30,383 bases of DNA from a virus. The notes beneath the pieces are model-generated. The model saw only the letters and a program-made list of their open reading frames with translations, did not search any database and was not told the origin of the DNA. This document shows, one piece after another, positions 1-6,796 of the stretch (the first letter of the stretch is position 1; each line of letters starts with the position of its first letter). The stretch is from IMG/VR virus record IMGVR_UViG_3300044815_000193, positions 1-30,383 of that record, one strand, 5' to 3'. The position numbers and the translations under genes are program-made.

Positions 1-255
1 CACGAGGGTGTACTCTAGGCGTTGTAGCTCGCGCACCGCTGACGATGCGCTGGCGGTGGATATCCATCGGACCCATCCCCCGCGACATCCACACGCTAGC
101 GGTCCGCCTCCGACACGGCGGGCGCGACGCGTCGCCTCCCGGAGCACGAGCTTGCTCTACCAGGACCTCTACCCAGCCTCCCGCGATCCGCGTGCGTACC
201 CATCCCTTCGTTTTTTTGATTCGCGGTCCGGTGCCCAGGCAGGTACGTATTTCTG
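1..255. other. Region without a supported gene
   Basis: Two plus-strand frames stay open across this stretch, but they run into the promoter at 256-284, begin upstream of the window or at poor starts, and encode Arg/Pro/Ser-rich sequence unlike the neighbouring proteins. A run of seven T at 211-217 follows a weak CGCG-ATC-CGCG inverted repeat, which could be a poor terminator. The stretch AGGTACGTATTT just before the promoter is nearly identical to the one before the promoter at 2613 and may be an UP-like element. It may be the 3' part or trailer of a gene lying outside the window. Confidence 0.4.
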
Positions 256-284
256 TTGACGGTACGTCGACGTTGGTGTACACT
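256..284 (+). promoter_or_regulatory. Early promoter P1, near-leaderless
   Basis: A TTGACG -35 box (256-261), a 17-base spacer and a TACACT -10 box (279-284) lie 8 bases before the ATG at 293. Transcription should start about two bases before the start codon. The same layout recurs three more times downstream. The spacer contains the 10-base palindrome ACGTCGACGT. Confidence 0.85.
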
Positions 285-292
285 CACTGACG

Positions 293-676
293 ATGAAGCT
301 GCGCGTCTACACGAATCCAGACGTGCACACCGTGGAGGACGCGACGTGGGACCACCCGGCGCTCACCGCCTGGCAGCACGCCGTGGTGGTGTGGGACCGC
401 GACTACGGGCACCTCGAGCCGAACTCGATCCACGTGTGGAACGGCGACCGCCGGCCGAACCTCTGGATCGGCACCCACATGGTGGAGGTGCTCTACGGCA
501 GGACGTCGGGCGTGGTGCGGTGGTGCGGCCGGCACGCGCGGTGGGAGCTTGTGCACTCGCACCGCGACTGCCACATCGACTCCTTCACACGGGCGCGCCA
601 GCTGTCGATCGGGAACGACGAGTACAGCCGGCGCAAGGCGCCCGCGTGGCGCGCGCTCGGCATCCCGGGGTACTAA
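293..676 (+). CDS. Hypothetical protein, first gene after P1
   Basis: This 127-residue protein is rich in Trp, His and Arg and has no domain I recognise. The ATG at 293 is chosen because it lies 8 bases after the -10 box of P1; there is no room for a Shine-Dalgarno site, so it should be translated from a leaderless or nearly leaderless mRNA. It is the only gene of its unit: the next promoter starts 7 bases after its stop. It has no signal peptide or membrane segment. Its position in the early region suggests a small host-takeover or accessory role, but that is only inference. Confidence 0.8.
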   Translation: MKLRVYTNPDVHTVEDATWDHPALTAWQHAVVVWDRDYGHLEPNSIHVWNGDRRPNLWIGTHMVEVLYGRTSGVVRWCGRHARWELVHSHRDCHIDSFTRARQLSIGNDEYSRRKAPAWRALGIPGY

Positions 677-682
677 TTCATG

Positions 683-711
683 TTGACATCGTCACCACGT
701 TCGGGTACACT
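683..711 (+). promoter_or_regulatory. Early promoter P2, near-leaderless
   Basis: A consensus TTGACA (683-688), a 17-base spacer and TACACT (706-711) lie 9 bases before the ATG at 721. A dyad, TGAC-ATC-GTCA, spans the -35 box and the start of the spacer and could be an operator. The AT-rich stretch TACTAATTCA lies just upstream. Confidence 0.9.
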
Positions 712-720
712 CACCGTCCA

Positions 721-951
721 ATGTCGAGACCAAAGAATCACGTGGCCCTCCCTACCGGACCCATCTTGTGCGGGTGCTCGTCCGCACGCGCGATCATGTG
801 CGGCGACCTGTGCGCGGCCTGCGAGCGACGCGTGGTGGACGTGATCCACGCGCTCCGCGAGGTGACGCGTCACCTGTCCGACTTCCACGGGCTCGACAAG
901 CGCACGCGGCGCGCGATCGAGTTCGTGCACACCTTCTCGGAGGCGGCGTGA
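721..951 (+). CDS. Small Cys-rich protein (putative zinc binder)
   Basis: The 76-residue product has five cysteines close together (Cys17, 19, 27, 31 and 34, with a CxxC at the end), followed by a helical Arg/His-rich C-terminus. This looks like a small metal-binding module, though I cannot assign a family. The start is fixed by P2, whose -10 box ends 9 bases upstream, leaving about three bases of leader. It heads a six-gene unit (721-2599) and its TGA overlaps the next ATG by one base. Confidence 0.75.
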   Translation: MSRPKNHVALPTGPILCGCSSARAIMCGDLCAACERRVVDVIHALREVTRHLSDFHGLDKRTRRAIEFVHTFSEAA

Positions 952-1292
952 TGTCCAGCCCCGAGGCTTCCAAGCCCAAGCCCGAACTCGTCGTCTACTT
1001 CGTCGTGCACGTGCACGCCTACCGCGGCACGCCGAGCGGCGCGATCCAACCGCCACCCGCGGCCGACGAGCTGTCGAACGTGCGGCTCTCCCAGGCAGGT
1101 GACGAGAGCCTCGGCGAGTTCAAGAACCGCGTGTGCGAGTCGGTGAACAAGATCTCCATGCGGGTGGCCGAGGTCGCCGACGCGAAGAAGAAGCTCGTGC
1201 AGCTCGTGGAGCAGACCCGGCGCGCCGCGGGCGAGGCCGGGTTCGACGGCTTCGCCAACGACCTCGTAGCTCTCGTGGAGGAGCACCTGTGA
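951..1292 (+). CDS. Hypothetical helical protein, paralogue of the 2648 gene
   Basis: This 113-residue protein shares its plan with the protein encoded at 2648-2977. Both have an N-terminal YFVV-V segment, a central variable part, and a helical C-terminus with the pattern LVxxxRAAGxxxFA/LAxxLxxLxEEHL. The final Glu-Glu-His-Leu codons contain GGAGGAG, which can serve as ribosome binding site for the next gene. Likely coiled-coil in its second half; function unknown. Its start overlaps the previous stop by one base. Confidence 0.75.
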   Translation: MSSPEASKPKPELVVYFVVHVHAYRGTPSGAIQPPPAADELSNVRLSQAGDESLGEFKNRVCESVNKISMRVAEVADAKKKLVQLVEQTRRAAGEAGFDGFANDLVALVEEHL

Positions 1293-1675
1293 TGACGAAG
1301 GCAGATGAGATCAAGAAGATCGCCGGCGACATGCGGGAGGAGGGACGCCTCGACGAGGCGGCGGCTGCGCGCGCGGAGGCAGACGTGCTCGCCCTCAAGG
1401 GACGTCGGTTCTTCGGCGCCGTGCAGAACTACGCCGCGAACGTGCTGGGGCTCGACCGCAACGCGTTCGTTACCGAGTTCCACAAGCGCGTCGACGCGTG
1501 GCTCGAGTCGTACATGAAGCACCACATGGACCACGGGTGGCTCGGCAAGATGGTCCGGGACCGCGTCGAGGCGCACGTTCGCGCGCACGTCAACGCCATC
1601 GTCACCGAGACCGTCCGCAGCATGCTGTCGAAGAACCCAACGACCGTCACGATCACGTACGGAGGTGCGCAATGA
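1292..1675 (+). CDS. Hypothetical helical protein
   Basis: The 127-residue product is mostly helical and charged, with repeated His residues in the middle (KHHMDH) and a C-terminal Thr-rich strand. I recognise no family. The ATG overlaps the preceding TGA by one base and has GGAGGAG upstream inside the previous gene. Its own 3' end contains GGAGG six bases before the next ATG. It is the third gene of the P2 unit. Confidence 0.75.
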   Translation: MTKADEIKKIAGDMREEGRLDEAAAARAEADVLALKGRRFFGAVQNYAANVLGLDRNAFVTEFHKRVDAWLESYMKHHMDHGWLGKMVRDRVEAHVRAHVNAIVTETVRSMLSKNPTTVTITYGGAQ

Positions 1676-2049
1676 TCAACATCTACGAGATGCTTGCGAT
1701 GGTGCGCATGTCATGGGAGCACCTCGAGACGGCCTCCCACGTGCTCGACGACTTCGAGACCAGGCTGCGCGACGCGGAGCGCGGAGACTACCTCGGTGTG
1801 CTCTACCGCACCGACTACGAGGTCTCGGGTCGTGGCATGTTCCCCGTCGACATGCTGCGCTACACCTGCTCGTGGCCCGCGGACGAGGCGAGCGCGCGGG
1901 CGATCAGCGAGTCGACCAACAACAAGCCGACGTACACGGTGCGGCTGTCGAAGTACCACCGCGACGCGGTGCCCGAGCTTGCCGAGAGCCGCTGGAACTC
2001 GAAGTTCCGGTGGAGCGTGGAACGTCAGCTCGAGACGGTGTGGTTGTGA
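1672..2049 (+). CDS. Hypothetical protein
   Basis: This 125-residue protein has no recognised domain. It begins with a Met-rich helix (MINIYEMLAMVRM) and is otherwise mixed helix and strand with several Trp and Tyr residues, which suggests a compact soluble fold. The start is supported by GGAGG at 1661-1665 and an ATGA overlap with the preceding gene. Member of the P2 unit. Confidence 0.75.
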   Translation: MINIYEMLAMVRMSWEHLETASHVLDDFETRLRDAERGDYLGVLYRTDYEVSGRGMFPVDMLRYTCSWPADEASARAISESTNNKPTYTVRLSKYHRDAVPELAESRWNSKFRWSVERQLETVWL

Positions 2050-2369
2050 GCGCCGCCGGCGAGCGCGCGCTGCGCGAGGCGATCAACAAGCACCTGACGA
2101 TCAGCACGCGCCCGCACAGCGAGATCGTCGGGGCGCTCAACGCCTTCGTCGCTGAGGCGCACGAGAACCCGAACCCGGGCTACTGGCGCTCGCCCTACGG
2201 CGCGATCGTGCGCTTCGACGACCTGCAGGTGATCGACTTCGACGAGGACGCGCCAAGCGACGCGCAGCTCTACTACGACGGCGGGGGCAACCCGAAGGTG
2301 ATCATGATGACGCGCACGATGTACGACGAACTCGCGGCGGCGTTCGAGCGGTGGCTCACCGGCCGGTGA
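2046..2369 (+). CDS. Hypothetical protein, GTG start
   Basis: The product is 107 residues, acidic, with a FDDLQVIDFDED segment in the middle and a helical C-terminus ending in FERWLTGR. No family is recognised. The GTG start is chosen because it gives the GTGA overlap used at most junctions in this region; no good alternative lies upstream. Fifth gene of the P2 unit. Confidence 0.7.
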   Translation: MSAAGERALREAINKHLTISTRPHSEIVGALNAFVAEAHENPNPGYWRSPYGAIVRFDDLQVIDFDEDAPSDAQLYYDGGGNPKVIMMTRTMYDELAAAFERWLTGR

Positions 2370-2599
2370 GTTTGCCACCGTGCCGGTGCGAGATGTTCAA
2401 CTACGCCTTCACGTGCTTCGTGTGCAAGGTGCGCAACGACGTCATCCGCGACGACAGCGGCGTGGTGCGCGCGATCGGCCTGTGGTTCGCGTGTCGGTGG
2501 TGTCGACGCTTCTTCACCGTGATGCCCGACGTCGACTACTGCCCCGACTGCGTGCGCGACGTAGTTCCGCTGCTCGACCGCATCATCAGACCAAGCTAG
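2366..2599 (+). CDS. Small zinc-ribbon-like protein
   Basis: The 77-residue product has eight cysteines in four pairs: Cys6/Cys8, Cys17/Cys20, Cys43/Cys46 and Cys59/Cys62. Paired CxxC knuckles of this kind normally bind two zinc ions, so a small zinc-ribbon protein acting on nucleic acid or as an adaptor is plausible. It starts at a GTG overlapping the previous stop by four bases and is the last gene of the P2 unit; P3 begins 14 bases after its stop. Confidence 0.75.
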   Translation: MSLPPCRCEMFNYAFTCFVCKVRNDVIRDDSGVVRAIGLWFACRWCRRFFTVMPDVDYCPDCVRDVVPLLDRIIRPS

Positions 2600-2612
2600 G
2601 TACATATTTGTG

Positions 2613-2641
2613 TTGACATCGTCACCGGGCTCGTGTACACT
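2613..2641 (+). promoter_or_regulatory. Early promoter P3, leaderless
   Basis: TTGACA (2613-2618), a 17-base spacer and TACACT (2636-2641) lie only 6 bases before the ATG at 2648, so the expected +1 is the A of the start codon. The TGAC-ATC-GTCA dyad over the -35 region is identical to that of P2. The upstream AGGTACATATTTG resembles the stretch before P1. Confidence 0.9.
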
Positions 2642-2647
2642 CCCTCC

Positions 2648-2977
2648 ATGTCGAACACCAGCACCGATACCGACCTCTACTTCGTCGTCACCGTCGCGAC
2701 CCATCGCGACGACCCCGCGCAGAGCGCGAAGGACCGCGGCGCGCCGGGATCGGCGATCACGGCCACGCCGCTCGTGCAGATGCGCGACGAGCCCGACGCC
2801 CTGTTCTGGACGCGCGTCGAGACCTTCGCGAAGACGGAGCGCGCGAAGCTCGAGACCGCCACGAAGCAGCAGCGCGACCTCGCCGCGAAGCTGGACCAGC
2901 TCGTCAGCGAGGCGCGCGCCGCGGGCTACAAGGAACTCGCCGTGAGTCTCGAGGACCTCGCGGAGGAGCACCTGTGA
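2648..2977 (+). CDS. Hypothetical helical protein, paralogue of the 951 gene
   Basis: This 109-residue product resembles the 113-residue product of 951-1292: a YFVV-V strand near the N-terminus, a variable middle, and a helical end with RAAGYKELAxxLEDLAEEHL. The ATG at 2648 is preferred over an in-frame GTG at 2633, because that GTG lies inside P3. The ATG coincides with the expected transcription start, so the mRNA should be leaderless. The GGAGGAG in its last codons can serve as ribosome binding site for the next gene. Confidence 0.8.
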   Translation: MSNTSTDTDLYFVVTVATHRDDPAQSAKDRGAPGSAITATPLVQMRDEPDALFWTRVETFAKTERAKLETATKQQRDLAAKLDQLVSEARAAGYKELAVSLEDLAEEHL

Positions 2978-3270
2978 TCACGCCTGATGAAGTACGCCGC
3001 CTGCAGGAGGTCGCGGACAAGGCCGACAACCTCGAGAAGCAGATGGACGCCAAGATCCGCGAGTGTGTGCGGGCGCGCGGTGCGATCGCGTCGGTCTCCG
3101 GGATCGGCAGCAGCGACCTCGCAGAGGAACTCGCCGACCGCTACCGCATCGCCGGGTACCACGTCGTGGTCACCGACATCTCCAGCGACCGCATGACCTC
3201 GCCGGCCGATTGGAAGGTCGAGGTCGACATCTCTATCAAAACAAAGCAGAAGAAGGAACCGAGCACCTGA
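2974..3270 (+). CDS. Hypothetical protein
   Basis: The 98-residue product starts with a charged helix of about 35 residues, probably a coiled coil, followed by an alpha/beta part (residues 40-90) and a basic tail. The N-terminus resembles, weakly, that of the 1292 gene, which occupies the equivalent place after the other paralogue. GTGA overlap with the preceding stop fixes the start. Function unknown. Confidence 0.7.
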   Translation: MITPDEVRRLQEVADKADNLEKQMDAKIRECVRARGAIASVSGIGSSDLAEELADRYRIAGYHVVVTDISSDRMTSPADWKVEVDISIKTKQKKEPST

Positions 3271-3485
3271 TGCCGATCAAGAACGAGGGCAAGCCGAAGA
3301 AGCGCCTCTACACCGTCACCCTGAAGCGGACCATCGAGCACAGCGCTGTGGTCGATGACGTCGCGGCGACGAGCGCAACCGAGGCGATCGAGAAGGCCAT
3401 CAAGATCGCGGACGAGCACGACGCGAACCAGTGGCGCGAGGGCGACACGATCGGCGAGGACTCGAGCGCCAAGGTGCAGAGCTGA
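3270..3485 (+). CDS. Hypothetical small protein
   Basis: This 71-residue protein has a basic N-terminus, a beta strand (RLYTVTLKRTIEHSAVV) and a helix (SATEAIEKAIKIADEH). The strand-helix pattern is common in small phage proteins of unknown role. It overlaps its upstream neighbour by one base (TGATG) and its downstream neighbour likewise. Third gene of the P3 unit. Confidence 0.7.
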   Translation: MPIKNEGKPKKRLYTVTLKRTIEHSAVVDDVAATSATEAIEKAIKIADEHDANQWREGDTIGEDSSAKVQS

Positions 3486-3679
3486 TGGCTGGGAGCCGCG
3501 AGAAGGTGCTCGTGTCGCTCGCGCCCGACGTGATCGCGTTGATCGACGAGCGCGCGAAGTGGCACCGCATGAACCGTTCGCAGTACATCGCGGCGCGTTG
3601 CCTCGGACTGCTCGGCGATCCCGGAGATAAGAACGACGAGGACGAGCTGAAGAAGGCCGACCTCGGAGGTCCAACATGA
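3485..3679 (+). CDS. Ribbon-helix-helix DNA-binding protein
   Basis: The 64-residue product fits the CopG/Arc ribbon-helix-helix fold: strand EKVLVSLAPD (residues 6-15), a first helix (VIALIDERAKWH), a turn with Asn-Arg-Ser and a second helix (QYIAARCLGLL). RHH dimers normally insert the paired strands into the major groove and act as repressors. This one is a candidate binder of the TGAC-N3-GTCA dyads in P2-P4, which is inference. The acidic tail is specific to this protein. Member of the P3 unit with 1-base and 4-base overlaps. Confidence 0.75.
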   Translation: MAGSREKVLVSLAPDVIALIDERAKWHRMNRSQYIAARCLGLLGDPGDKNDEDELKKADLGGPT

Positions 3680-4182
3680 GCAACACCACCAAGGTCGAGG
3701 ACATGACGTCGCTGCTCGTGCCGCACCTCAGCGCGCGCGGCGTCGCGATCGTCACGAACATCCGACGTCCGACCGCACCTCAAGTCGCTGATGGCGAGTT
3801 GTTGGGTGACGTGTTCTACCTGACGACCCGCACGGCGCACGCGACCGTCGAGTTCGCGCGTCGCCTCGACGCCGTCTTCGCGTTGTTCGACGGGGTCCGC
3901 CGCTATGCGTCGGCGTGGGGCGTCATGTCGCCACACATCGACGCGCTGCTGTCACCACCGATGCGGATGCCGCTCGGATGTTACTCGTGGGAGGGCGGCG
4001 AGCCCGTGCGCTGCGCAGGTCCCGTGCGTGACCTCCTGCTGGTGTATCCCTACGTCGACGGTGCTCCGACCGCGATCTACGAAGACGTGCGCCTCTGGCT
4101 GAACGACGTCATCGCGGAGGGCTGCGGCGAGGAACGTCTCCAGTTCGAGCGCGCCGGCGACGTCGGAGGCATTGTCCTGTGA
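3676..4182 (+). CDS. Hypothetical protein
   Basis: This 168-residue soluble protein is among the larger products of the early region and has no family I recognise. It is alpha/beta in appearance with a central helical stretch (HATVEFARRLDAVFALFDGVRRYA). The start is supported by GGAGG at 3665-3669 and an ATGA overlap. Its stop overlaps the GTG of the next gene. Confidence 0.75.
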   Translation: MSNTTKVEDMTSLLVPHLSARGVAIVTNIRRPTAPQVADGELLGDVFYLTTRTAHATVEFARRLDAVFALFDGVRRYASAWGVMSPHIDALLSPPMRMPLGCYSWEGGEPVRCAGPVRDLLLVYPYVDGAPTAIYEDVRLWLNDVIAEGCGEERLQFERAGDVGGIVL

Positions 4183-4355
4183 GCGACGCCGCGAAGCTCG
4201 CGTCACCCGCGCCCGTCGTGTGCGATCGCTGCAATGGTGAGGGCTGGTACGTCGGTCCCGCGTTTGGCGGGTACGGACGCTACTGCACGTGCCCGAAGGG
4301 TGAGGACCTGATGCGCTGCGGGTCCGAGCTACCACCGCCGGGATCGAAGTCGTAG
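4179..4355 (+). CDS. Mini-protein with DnaJ-like CxxCxGxG half-site
   Basis: The 58-residue product carries CDRCNGEG (Cys15, Cys18), which matches one CxxCxGxG repeat of the DnaJ zinc finger, followed by CTCPKG (Cys36, Cys38) and Cys47. A single zinc site is likely. Such mini-ribbons occur in phages without known function. GTG start with a four-base overlap; it ends the P3 unit, and P4 begins 10 bases after its TAG. Confidence 0.7.
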   Translation: MSDAAKLASPAPVVCDRCNGEGWYVGPAFGGYGRYCTCPKGEDLMRCGSELPPPGSKS

Positions 4356-4364
4356 CAATTAGAG

Positions 4365-4393
4365 TTGACGTTGTCACCGCGATAGGGTACACT
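4365..4393 (+). promoter_or_regulatory. Early promoter P4, near-leaderless
   Basis: TTGACG (4365-4370), 17 bases, TACACT (4388-4393), then 9 bases to the ATG at 4403. A dyad, TGAC-GTT-GTCA, lies at the same place as in P2 and P3. AT-rich CAATTAGA lies just upstream. It drives the longest early unit (4403-7995). Confidence 0.9.
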
Positions 4394-4402
4394 CACTCCA
4401 TC

Positions 4403-4549
4403 ATGACGAGACATCCCGGGGAACAGGGTGAGGTGGCGCCGCCGACGTGGATCGACTGGCTGGCGGTCGCGGTGACGATCTGCGTGGCGGTGCCGGTCGG
4501 CATGCTGCTGGAACACCGCGCGCGGAAGCGTCGCTGGTGGAGACGGTGA
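4403..4549 (+). CDS. Small single-pass membrane protein
   Basis: The 48-residue product has a short polar N-terminus, one hydrophobic helix (about residues 17-36) and a strongly basic tail ending in RRWWRR. The positive-inside rule predicts the tail in the cytoplasm. The start lies 9 bases after the -10 box of P4, so translation should be almost leaderless. Small inner-membrane proteins at the head of early phage operons often alter host envelope or host defence, but no function can be assigned here. Confidence 0.75.
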   Translation: MTRHPGEQGEVAPPTWIDWLAVAVTICVAVPVGMLLEHRARKRRWWRR

Positions 4550-4734
4550 GCGACACGGATGACGAGACGCCGTCGCCCGGCACGATCTGGATCGAGCACG
4601 TCGACTTCCTCTGCACGTGCAGCGTGGGCGACGACGGCGCCATCTTCGTCCGGCTCCCGTGCCTGGTGCGTGGCACGCGCGTGACGAAGCACCGCGTCGG
4701 ACAGCTACGTCACGCTATCAAGAGGAAGTCATGA
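4546..4734 (+). CDS. Hypothetical small protein
   Basis: This 62-residue product starts at a GTG overlapping the previous stop by four bases. It has an acidic N-terminus, a beta-rich centre with two cysteines (LCTCS) and a basic end. No family recognised. Second gene of the P4 unit; followed by another ATGA overlap. Confidence 0.7.
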   Translation: MSDTDDETPSPGTIWIEHVDFLCTCSVGDDGAIFVRLPCLVRGTRVTKHRVGQLRHAIKRKS

Positions 4735-5198
4735 GCGAACAACCAGCAGTCCGAACAGCAGAAGAACTCGACCACGGCGCGCTCTACATCATCGTCTGCT
4801 ACACCTCGGAAGGCAACTCCTACCACGTGATGTGGTTCGCGTCGCACGCGTCCGCGTTCGACAAGGCGCGCGAGATGACGGTGTTGAGCGCGAAGTGGAC
4901 GGCGAGGTTCAACGCCGAGGAACAGAGCGCGCGCTTGGCAGACAACTCGGACGCGGGATTCTTCGAGTCGCCACCGGGTCGATACCTGACCGACTGGCGA
5001 TCCGCGAACCTCACGATCGCGCGTCTCGAGATCGGCGATCCGGCGTGGGACTGGCGCGGCTACGAATACGTGCCCGAACCTGTGATGTGCGGCGCTCGCG
5101 CGAACGAGGAGTTGGAGCGCCTCGGCGAACGGCTCGTCGCCCGCTCGCAGGCCGTCGTCGTGCAGGTCGATCCTCCACCGACGCGAGGTGATGCGTGA
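4731..5198 (+). CDS. Hypothetical protein
   Basis: The 155-residue product has an N-terminal alpha/beta segment (YIIVCYTSEGNSYHVMWFASHASAF has the look of a strand-turn-strand-helix unit) and a helical C-terminus. No known motif is visible. ATGA overlap with the previous gene and AGAGG upstream support the start. Confidence 0.7.
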   Translation: MSEQPAVRTAEELDHGALYIIVCYTSEGNSYHVMWFASHASAFDKAREMTVLSAKWTARFNAEEQSARLADNSDAGFFESPPGRYLTDWRSANLTIARLEIGDPAWDWRGYEYVPEPVMCGARANEELERLGERLVARSQAVVVQVDPPPTRGDA

Positions 5199-5584
5199 CG
5201 GAGCGCTACCGTCAAGCCGCGATGAGCGACGAGGAGCTGACGGCGCTCACCAACCGCCTCGGCAAGGCCGCGCGCATCCTCGGCATCGACGAGCTGAAGA
5301 TCGAGCACCGCGCAGAGAAGCCCGGGTTGCGGCTGTCGCAGCTGTTCGCGCTGAGCACGGGCGAGTCGGTGATGATGGTCCGGATCGGAGACCGGAAGTT
5401 GACGGGCGCGGTGCCGCTCGAACTCATCGAGGAGGCACGTCGCGGCGAGTTCGGAGGGATGGGAGCGTTCGCGCGGTGGCTCGTCGACATGCTGCGCTCT
5501 GGTCACGTCGACAAGGAAGACAACAAGCCGACACGATTCACGGCGATCGCTCTCGAGCTGGACAACGAAGAGGAGAAGAAGTGA
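5195..5584 (+). CDS. Hypothetical protein
   Basis: This 129-residue soluble protein begins at a GTG in a GTGA overlap; an internal ATG ten codons later is a possible alternative. It is alpha/beta with an acidic lysine-rich C-terminal tail (NEEEKK). I recognise no family. Confidence 0.7.
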   Translation: MTERYRQAAMSDEELTALTNRLGKAARILGIDELKIEHRAEKPGLRLSQLFALSTGESVMMVRIGDRKLTGAVPLELIEEARRGEFGGMGAFARWLVDMLRSGHVDKEDNKPTRFTAIALELDNEEEKK

Positions 5585-5769
5585 ACAAGCACGACACGCG
5601 ACACGTAGCCGAGGCGCGCGACGCGCTCGCGACGCGCACCGATCTCACGCCGCACGAGCGTCGCGTCATCGAGAACGAGATCAAGATGTACAAGGCTGGC
5701 ACGCTGCAATCCGGTGAGTACGAGACGTTTGACGCACGCATCCATCGCCTGCGGGACCACTACCCGTGA
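5581..5769 (+). CDS. Hypothetical small helical protein
   Basis: The 62-residue product is helical and charged, with many Arg, His and Glu residues, and ends in IHRLRDHYP. It starts at GTG with a four-base overlap. No assigned function. Confidence 0.65.
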   Translation: MNKHDTRHVAEARDALATRTDLTPHERRVIENEIKMYKAGTLQSGEYETFDARIHRLRDHYP

Positions 5770-5993
5770 GATCGGACAAGGCTGGACCGCGCGGACCTCG
5801 TGGCATCTGTCCGAGATGCGGACAGAGCATCATGCTCTGGCGCAATACGCGTACCACTGGGATCCCGCACACCCAAGGGATGATCGGGTTCCACCAAGGA
5901 GACCTCGAGCGCGTCTACGCGACGTCGCGAGTCGGTGGCAAGGAGATGCGCTCATGTTCGGGCGTCGATCAACCACCGAAGACGAAGCCATGA
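5766..5993 (+). CDS. Small zinc-ribbon-like protein
   Basis: This 75-residue product contains CPRCGQSI near residue 15, a typical zinc knuckle, and only one further Cys near the C-terminus, so a complete four-ligand site would need His residues or a partner. The N-terminus is basic and Gly/Pro-rich. GTGA and ATGA overlaps tie it to its neighbours. Confidence 0.65.
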   Translation: MRSDKAGPRGPRGICPRCGQSIMLWRNTRTTGIPHTQGMIGFHQGDLERVYATSRVGGKEMRSCSGVDQPPKTKP

Positions 5994-6319
5994 GCGCTGC
6001 ACCACCCGACTGGACGTTCATCCGGTCGCTCTACGAGGTCACGCGCGCCGAGCGTCAGGCCGCGTTCCCGGCGACCAACACGGACAGGTGCCGGTACTGC
6101 GGGATGTTCTGGCGTCGGTGGCCGACGGACGCGGCGCGTGCACCCGAGCACGTGCTCGACGGTCACACGCAGTGCATCGTCTCCCAGGAGTTCGTGGACG
6201 TGCTGCGCGAGGCGGTGCGCAGGTCGCCCGAGAAGATGCAGGTGATCGCCGACAAGCTCGGCGTGCACGTCGCGTGGGTCACCGCATGGTGGCGCGGCGC
6301 TAGACGAGATGGCACGTGA
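5990..6319 (+). CDS. Zinc-finger plus helix-turn-helix protein
   Basis: The 109-residue product carries Cys34-x2-Cys37 and then His54, His59 and Cys62, a plausible single zinc finger. It ends with a helix-turn-helix-like segment (residues 83-103: VIADKLGVHVAWVTAWWRG) resembling small phage DNA-binding proteins. A DNA-binding regulator is the best guess. The start is set by an ATGA overlap. Confidence 0.65.
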   Translation: MSAAPPDWTFIRSLYEVTRAERQAAFPATNTDRCRYCGMFWRRWPTDAARAPEHVLDGHTQCIVSQEFVDVLREAVRRSPEKMQVIADKLGVHVAWVTAWWRGARRDGT

Positions 6320-6537
6320 GAGCCCACGTCGCGAAGGAGCACCAGACGAAGTATGGAGATCGTACTCGTTGTGGACGCTTGCTCAAGAAGACACCCGTCC
6401 TCACAACCAGCGCGAAGATCTTGGCGATGACCTTAGCCGACCGCTGCGGTACGTGCTTCATCGCCTGCGCTTACGATGCCAGGCTTACCGTGCTCACGAA
6501 TGCTGGATCGAAGACGAAGAGAAAGAGGAAATCATGA
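6316..6537 (+). CDS. Small Cys-containing basic protein
   Basis: The 73-residue product has the arrangement RCGR ... DRCGTCFIAC seen in many small phage proteins that probably bind one zinc, and a very basic C-terminal tail (KTKRKRKS). The tail suggests nucleic-acid contact. GTG start with GTGA overlap. Confidence 0.65.
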   Translation: MRAHVAKEHQTKYGDRTRCGRLLKKTPVLTTSAKILAMTLADRCGTCFIACAYDARLTVLTNAGSKTKRKRKS

Positions 6538-6671
6538 GCAAGCGTTGCAAGAGGTGCGGCAAGAAGTGGTGCGGGACGAAGAAGCGCACCAAGATGCTCT
6601 ACCCGCGCGAGCCGTGGATGTGGGCGAAGACGTTCGGCACGAAGAAGTGCCGGGACAAGGCAGCAACGTGA
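6534..6671 (+). CDS. Very basic Cys-containing mini-protein
   Basis: This 45-residue product is about one third Lys/Arg. It contains CKRCGKKWC (Cys5, Cys8, Cys13) and Cys40, together four potential zinc ligands. The overlaps at both ends (ATGA, GTGA) and the consistent reading frame support it as a real gene despite its size. Probably binds nucleic acid. Confidence 0.65.
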   Translation: MSKRCKRCGKKWCGTKKRTKMLYPREPWMWAKTFGTKKCRDKAAT

Positions 6672-6796
6672 GCAAGAAACCACCGAAGCAGTTCACCGCG
6701 GAGTTCTCCGCGAACTTCATCGCCGGCTACTCGTGGGTGCGTCACGCGCTCGACAAGGTCCAGGCGGCGTTCATCCAGGGAGGTACGAAGCGATGA
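6668..6796 (+). CDS. Hypothetical mini-protein
   Basis: The 42-residue product starts at GTG and has one amphipathic helical region and basic ends. It carries GGGAGG near its 3' end that serves the next gene. Supported mainly by its place in the chain of four-base overlaps. Confidence 0.6.
   Translation: MSKKPPKQFTAEFSANFIAGYSWVRHALDKVQAAFIQGGTKR

Noticed and set aside
80-170. tRNA-like D-arm sequence (GGTAGAGC) on the minus strand near the window start
   Set aside because: There is no TTCRA T-loop and no consistent cloverleaf.
3-290. Plus-strand frame open from the window start to 290
   Set aside because: It ends inside promoter P1, whereas other genes stop before the promoters, and its composition is not protein-like in the second half.
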